Assembly (NCBI RefSeq): GCF_964199755.1
Contig: NC_133896.1
Coordinates: forward strand, 104,376,301 to 104,440,300
Source of the DNA: Larus michahellis
Taxonomy: Eukaryota; Chordata; Aves; Charadriiformes; Laridae
DNA: 64,000 bases
Direction: 5' to 3'
In this document: positions 59,950-64,000 of the stretch, piece by piece
How the letters are laid out: the number at the start of each line of letters is the position of its first letter
How positions within the stretch are numbered: position 1 is the stretch's first letter
Position numbers and translations under genes: made by a program
Notes under the pieces: generated by a model
The model's database searches: none
What the model was told of the DNA's origin: nothing
The model's input: only the letters and a program-made list of their open reading frames with translations

Positions 59950-60149
59950 GTGACCCTGGAGCGGCCGCGTCGGGCCCGGCGCGGCGGAGCCGAGCGGAGA
60001 ATTCGCCGTCGCTGCCTTCCCCTTCCCCGCTCCCTGCCTTCGGACGCGGCCTCCCGCCGCTCGGCAGCAGCGCCAGGTCCCGCCGCCGCGGCGGGGTCGG
60101 TCTGCGCGGCGCGGAGCTGTTAGTGCCGTTAGCGCCGTTAGCGCGACCG
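59950..60149 (+). other. Candidate non-coding first exon of the divergent gene
   Basis: GC-rich plus-strand sequence without any ATG, ending in ACCG|GTGAGT at 60149/60150, a full consensus donor. It lies just downstream of a plus-facing CCAAT box and an E-box. By mammalian synteny the divergent neighbour of PROS1 is ARL13B, so this could be a 5' UTR exon of that gene or of a non-coding RNA. I found no matching coding exon up to 64000. The transcription start is a guess. Confidence 0.45.
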
Positions 60150-60229
60150 GTGAGTGCCGCCGGGCGGCGGCTGCGGGGGGGCTGCCGGCCGCCCCGGGTA
60201 CTGGTGTGGGGCGGCTGGTTGTGCGGCCC

Positions 60230-60280
60230 GGCCTTGCCCCGACCCGGCCTTGCCCCGACCCGGCCTTGCCCCGACCCGGC
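60230..60280. repeat. 16-bp tandem repeat in CpG island
   Basis: The unit GGCCTTGCCCCGACCC is repeated a little over three times without visible mismatches. It lies in the presumed first intron of the divergent transcript. Short GC minisatellites like this often vary in copy number. Confidence 0.85.
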
Positions 60281-60570
60281 CTGTGTTTCCAGGAACGGCG
60301 TGTGCGGCGGGCTGCCGGCGGTGCCGCGGGAGAGGGGCGAGGGCTGGCGGCCGGGGGTCGGGGCTGAAGGCCGGGCGCCCCGCCGTGCGGCGGGGTGTCT
60401 TCTTTGGGTGCTTGCGCCTCCGAGGAGCGCCCGGAGTAAGTTTGCCCTCGGCGGGGCTGCGAAGTCTCCCGGGTGGGCTGGCGGGTGGTGCCGCCCCGCC
60501 GGGCTCGGGTCCGGCGTCCTGCTCGCTTCCCGACCGGCAGAACCCGGCTCCGGTTTCTTCAAGTCCTGGT

Positions 60571-63060
60571 CCATCGTCGCCACATAAAACACATGGGTGT
60601 GTGTCCGTAGTGACGGCCTCGGGCTGTTTGGCAGCCAGTTTGTAAGTCTTCAAGCAAGAAAATCTGCCAAGAAAATATACTTGGAGTAGATTTTCTCTGT
60701 AATGTTGATTTTTAAAAACCAAAAAATTACTCCCACAGTGGAAGAGAGAAGCAGAGGAAGTGTGCCTGAAAAAAAGTGACTGGATTTTAGGGCTTCTTTT
60801 TGGAAACACGAGGAGGGTAGGAACGTGACTGGAAAGTGCAAAACTGACTTGAACTGCTAGTCTTATAGTAACTTTTCATTACGGAAGAACTGGTAGTCCT
60901 AGAGCTATTTCTCACAAATACTTGTATGCTTCAGTCTCAAGACATTATAGTTCTTTCTTGCACGTCATGCACCTGTTAACTATGCTGCAGTTTTGGCAGA
61001 GAGGATGACATTGACGTTTTTGCTGAATATGCTTTCATCACTGCTCAATCCCTTGGTTTGCTCTTCAAAATATAATAGAATCATAGAATGGTGTGGGTGG
61101 GAAGGGACCTTAAAGATCGTCTAGTTCCAAACTCCCCTGCCACGGACAGGGACACCACACAGTAGTCCAGGTTGCTTAAAGCCCCAGTGTCTCACAACCC
61201 TCACAGTAAAGAATTTCTTCCTAATATCTAATTTAAATCTACCCTCTTTCAGTTTAAAACCATTGTCCATCATCCTGTCACTACACTCTCACACATATAA
61301 AGATAATGCAATACAACTAAAATACTGAGTTCTTACAATTAAAAGTTAAACAAGGAACATCACAGTAGGAAGTTAAATAATTAAACTTTATGAGGAGAGT
61401 CAGCTTTAAACATTTTTTAGTTATACTTTCTAGCAAAGTGAGAGCTTGTTATGACTGAAAAAATTCTCTATCGTAAAAGCCTCTACCAAAGGCAAAACAT
61501 TTAATGTAAACTCTGACATTGAAATCTGTAAAAAGTGCTTGTTTTGTACTTTGATATGGAATTAGATAAACTTATTCATCAGATGACTTTGGATGTTGGA
61601 CTTGTTGGTACCCAGTGCTTTGGATCACATAACATGCGGGCTGCTAAGTAGCTCTTGATCTAAATCTAGAGTGTAGAGTTAATGCAGTTGTCTGACATGT
61701 ATTTCTTAGTCTCTGTAGTATAGGTTTTCTGTTCTCTTACCTAAAAATGTGATCTTTGACATTCTTGGTTGTTTACATTTGTGCTGACCTGCTAGCTAAA
61801 TGGTATACTAGCTAAACGACACGGTTTTACAAATTTCTGAGCTTGTGGGTGTGTTGGTTTTCCTTCACCTCAACAAGCATAAAGAGTTCAGTCTGACAGA
61901 TATAATAGCTGGAACAACTCCCTGAATGTTGTTAATGCAACGAATAAAATACATGGGGTATGTTCCATACATATTTCAGAGATCAATTTTTTGCTAGTTC
62001 AAGAAATGCAGTCTCTTCAAAACAGCATAATGCAATGTGATTTGCCTCTCTACCGTGATTTTCTCATCAGTGTTGAATGCCCTTTCTTTCTATAGCAGCA
62101 TGTTTTGGACACTTTTAATCTTATTTGTTACCTCCTGCCCACCCCTCTTTGGGGTTTCGTATTTAGACAGAATTCCTCTGCTATGATGTAGTCGTCCTCT
62201 GCTTTTCACTGTTTAACAAGTTTTCTTCATCTCATGAATCCCATTTGAATGCTATGGGCCATATTTGTGCTTTAGAGCAATTTTGTGACAATTTGCAAAG
62301 CTAGACAATCTATATAATATGGAATGGGAATTGTTCTGTGATGATGCTCAGGCACCAAAAATGTTACGCTTCTGTCAGCGCATTGTTCATTGAGCTTTTA
62401 CATTTTGCTTTTCAGCAGAACTAGCTGAAAATTTGTATAACTATGTTCTCAAAGTTAGCTTTGTTGGTACATGCTTGTGGGTTGGAGCACCATGTTCCAC
62501 TGCATGTGAGGTTTTTTGGATTCTTCAGAGCCTGGTTTTAATACTTGTAATAGTTATAATCGTCTTGCTCTCCTTTTTAGGAACTTCTCTGCTCTTCACA
62601 CATTAAGCTGTCCTGTGGAGAAGCTATTCTCAGGTGTTCTTGTATACTGGAGTATAAATGTTTAAAAAGTATCTGTTGTCTCTGCTCTGGAGGAAATCTG
62701 ACCTGTTTCTGACATTGAATGGTAGCAGATCCACACAAAAGCATCCTTGAATACAGCAGCTTCATAAGATGAGGAGTTGTTCTCAGTTCCTACCTGTATA
62801 AATTATCTAAACCATCATAGTTTATTGGGGAGAAGATATGTTTGTTAGGGATAGTTCCTCAAATATTTTTTTTATTTTCATTGGTCTAGATTGGGAAGAT
62901 GCAAACTTTGGAAAGTTATCATATGTAGTTATTCAGTTTTCTGCATAATTTGAAAATACCTTAGTTTGAGGTTATTTATAATTTAAAATATAAATGGAAT
63001 TTCTTTAGGTTTTGTTTGTTTGTTAATTTTAAAAAGGAATTTTGAGAAACAAGCTTTAGG
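60571..63060. other. Presumed intron 1 of the divergent transcript, no coding exon seen
   Basis: AT-rich DNA after the CpG island, with one CR1 copy (listed separately). A good acceptor-like TCTCCTTTTTAG ends at 62580 and a possible donor lies near 62720, so a small exon could exist, but I cannot support it by protein similarity. No small-GTPase motif is present. Confidence 0.5.
61077..61291 (-). mobile_element. CR1 LINE 3' end, internally deleted
   Basis: A minus-strand CR1 beginning at its TCATAGAATGG tail. About 70 bases normally found between the GCTTAAAGCCCC-type and CTCACAACCCTC-type blocks are missing, so it carries an internal deletion as well as the 5' truncation. Confidence 0.9.
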
Positions 63061-63106
63061 AAACTTGCTGTGGTAATTCAAAGTGTCACTCCTCTAGTTA
63101 ATCTGC

Positions 63107-63580
63107 TCATGGAAGCCAGTTAGCAGTATGGAATATCTGTCTATATCTCAGCTGCTCTGATATGAATCCAGTTGTTTGGTTTTTTATTAGCTTAAGCTGC
63201 TGATCAAAATGGGAACTAAGGTGATATGAGCCTGTGAGCTGAGGTGATAGTGCACATTTTTCTGCAAGGGTTGTGATAATCTCTGAAGGAGAGATTGGTA
63301 TGTCATTAACCACCATGCCCTGTCCCATGATATATGCATGGATATTATTCCCTTGTTCCATAGCCTCCCCACTTCCATGCCCCTTTCCCAAATAAGAACA
63401 GTTGATGACTTGGGACCCATCTCTGGAAGTGGTCTCTAAGGGCAGGATAAGTGGCATGTTGGATAGTTGGGTGCCAAGACCCACTTGGATTGGGTCACCA
63501 CCACACTCGCCTCGTTCCTCATGAGACTCATCCTCCTGTGGTTCAAATGGTTCCTGCTGTACTGTTCCTGTCATGTACAA
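63107..63580 (-). pseudogene. Open frame inside a putative minus-strand ERV, product not recognised
   Basis: A 157-codon minus-strand frame about 290 bases downstream of the primer-binding-like site at 63868-63885, where a retroviral gag could begin. It is acidic at its start and shows no matrix, capsid or zinc-knuckle motif that I recognise. It could be an unfamiliar ERV leader or gag segment, or chance. Its left limit, near 63060-63110, may be the end of the ERV remnant. Confidence 0.35.
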
Positions 63581-63867
63581 CTCAAATCATGGGTTATTTT
63601 ACCCCAAGCTTAAACCTCCTTGATATACACTCTGGATTTCCTCATCCTTCCACATTACCCACCAAGTGCACTTGGGATGTCGAGCAAAGATAATCCCACA
63701 AATGGCTTTGCCTTTTCCCAAGGGAGGAGAAATCCCCACTGCCTTTCTCAGCTGCTAACAAGTGCTGGACTTTAATATGCAGTAAAATAATCAAGTTCAG
63801 TGACCAGCACAGGACCCTGCCAATTAAAAACTATAACGTGCTCAGACCAAAGCTGTCATTATCTTGA

Positions 63868-63885
63868 GCCCCATATTGGGCACCA
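63868..63885 (-). other. Decayed primer-binding site (tRNA-Lys1,2 type)
   Basis: Read on the minus strand, TGGTGCCCAATATGGGGC differs from the tRNA-Lys1,2 primer site at three positions, all explained by transitions within two CpG dinucleotides. It lies eight bases from the presumed CA end of an LTR, which is a little further than usual. Confidence 0.6.
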
Positions 63886-63893
63886 AGAAGGAC

Positions 63894-64000
63894 TGTGGCG
63901 GATTGATCCTGGCCAACAGCTAAAGATGCACCCAGTGACTTGCTAGATGGGGAGAAGATAGATGATGACGACTTGTGGATAGAAATAATGGCAGTTTAAT
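63894..64000 (-). repeat. Partial LTR of a second ERV, running off the window
   Basis: On the minus strand the segment ends ...GGATCAATCCGCCACA, a CA terminus next to the primer-binding-like site. It would therefore be the end of a 5' LTR whose start lies beyond 64000. Neither the full LTR nor a target duplication can be checked within the window. Confidence 0.5.

Larger units (their letters stand above)
58750..60570. promoter_or_regulatory. CpG island / bidirectional promoter of PROS1 and a divergent transcript
   Basis: About 1.8 kb of dense CpG and GC covers PROS1 exon 1 (minus) and a plus-strand first-exon candidate. CCAAT boxes face both ways. Two read CCAAT on the minus strand (59694-59698 and 59737-59741) upstream of PROS1, and one reads CCAAT on plus (59913-59917) upstream of the divergent exon. 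A CACGTG E-box is at 59947-59952. G-runs near 59630-59650 could form G-quadruplexes. There is no clear TATA box, typical of CpG-island promoters. Long open frames on both strands here are composition artefacts. Confidence 0.85.

Noticed and set aside
58744..60645. Long open frames (up to 288 codons) on both strands in the CpG island
   Set aside because: They are Pro/Arg/Gly/Ala-rich, mutually overlapping and explained by GC content. Only the short PROS1 signal-peptide exon has support.
62580..62720. Possible small exon (acceptor at 62580, donor-like site near 62720)
   Set aside because: The encoded peptide matches nothing I know and contains no GTPase motif, so it is not called as an ARL13B exon.
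1..64000. CRISPR arrays, bacterial operons, origins, riboswitches
   Set aside because: The window is vertebrate nuclear DNA; no direct-repeat/spacer arrays or prokaryotic gene organisation are present.

Overview
The window is vertebrate nuclear DNA, almost certainly from a bird. It has short introns and scattered CR1 LINE fragments, most of them 3' ends. It also holds an endogenous retrovirus (ERV) whose envelope stub resembles that of avian alpharetroviruses. The main gene is PROS1 (vitamin K-dependent protein S), complete on the minus strand. I could place all 15 coding exons between 59254 (ATG) and 23022 (stop). Every exon has AG/GT borders, the reading phases agree, and exon lengths match or nearly match the mammalian gene. 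Spliced, they encode about 665 residues: signal peptide, propeptide, Gla domain, thrombin-sensitive loop, four EGF domains and two laminin-G/SHBG-like domains.

Layout. 1-21.8 kb is the flank downstream of PROS1. It has no recognised gene, but holds CR1 pieces, a small orphan CpG island (10.83-11.12 kb) and two unexplained lysine-rich open patches with good splice acceptors near 8.0-8.6 kb. 21.8-23.0 kb is the probable PROS1 3' UTR. 23.0-59.25 kb is PROS1. Its intron 9 carries a 4,024-bp ERV in the opposite orientation (33169-37192). A long CpG island spans about 58.75-60.57 kb. It contains PROS1 exon 1 and, on the plus strand, a likely ATG-less first exon ending in a consensus donor at 60149/60150, so it looks like a bidirectional promoter. 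In mammals the divergent neighbour of PROS1 is ARL13B, but no ARL13B coding exon is visible here. At the right edge (about 63.1-64.0 kb) lies part of a second, older minus-strand ERV with a decayed tRNA-Lys-type primer-binding site.

The most notable element is the intron-9 ERV. It has TG...CA LTRs, a 6-bp target duplication, a perfect tRNA-Lys3 primer-binding site, a splice donor, and a long intact gag frame with a myristoylation signal, overlapping PSAP/PPAY late motifs and two zinc knuckles. It also has an in-frame G GGA AAC slippery site leading into a dUTPase-protease frame. Reverse transcriptase then stops abruptly, and a deletion joins it to an envelope transmembrane stub with a CX6CC motif. 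Gag-dut-pro is betaretrovirus-like while the envelope stub is alpharetrovirus-like. The element cannot be autonomous, yet gag is still open.
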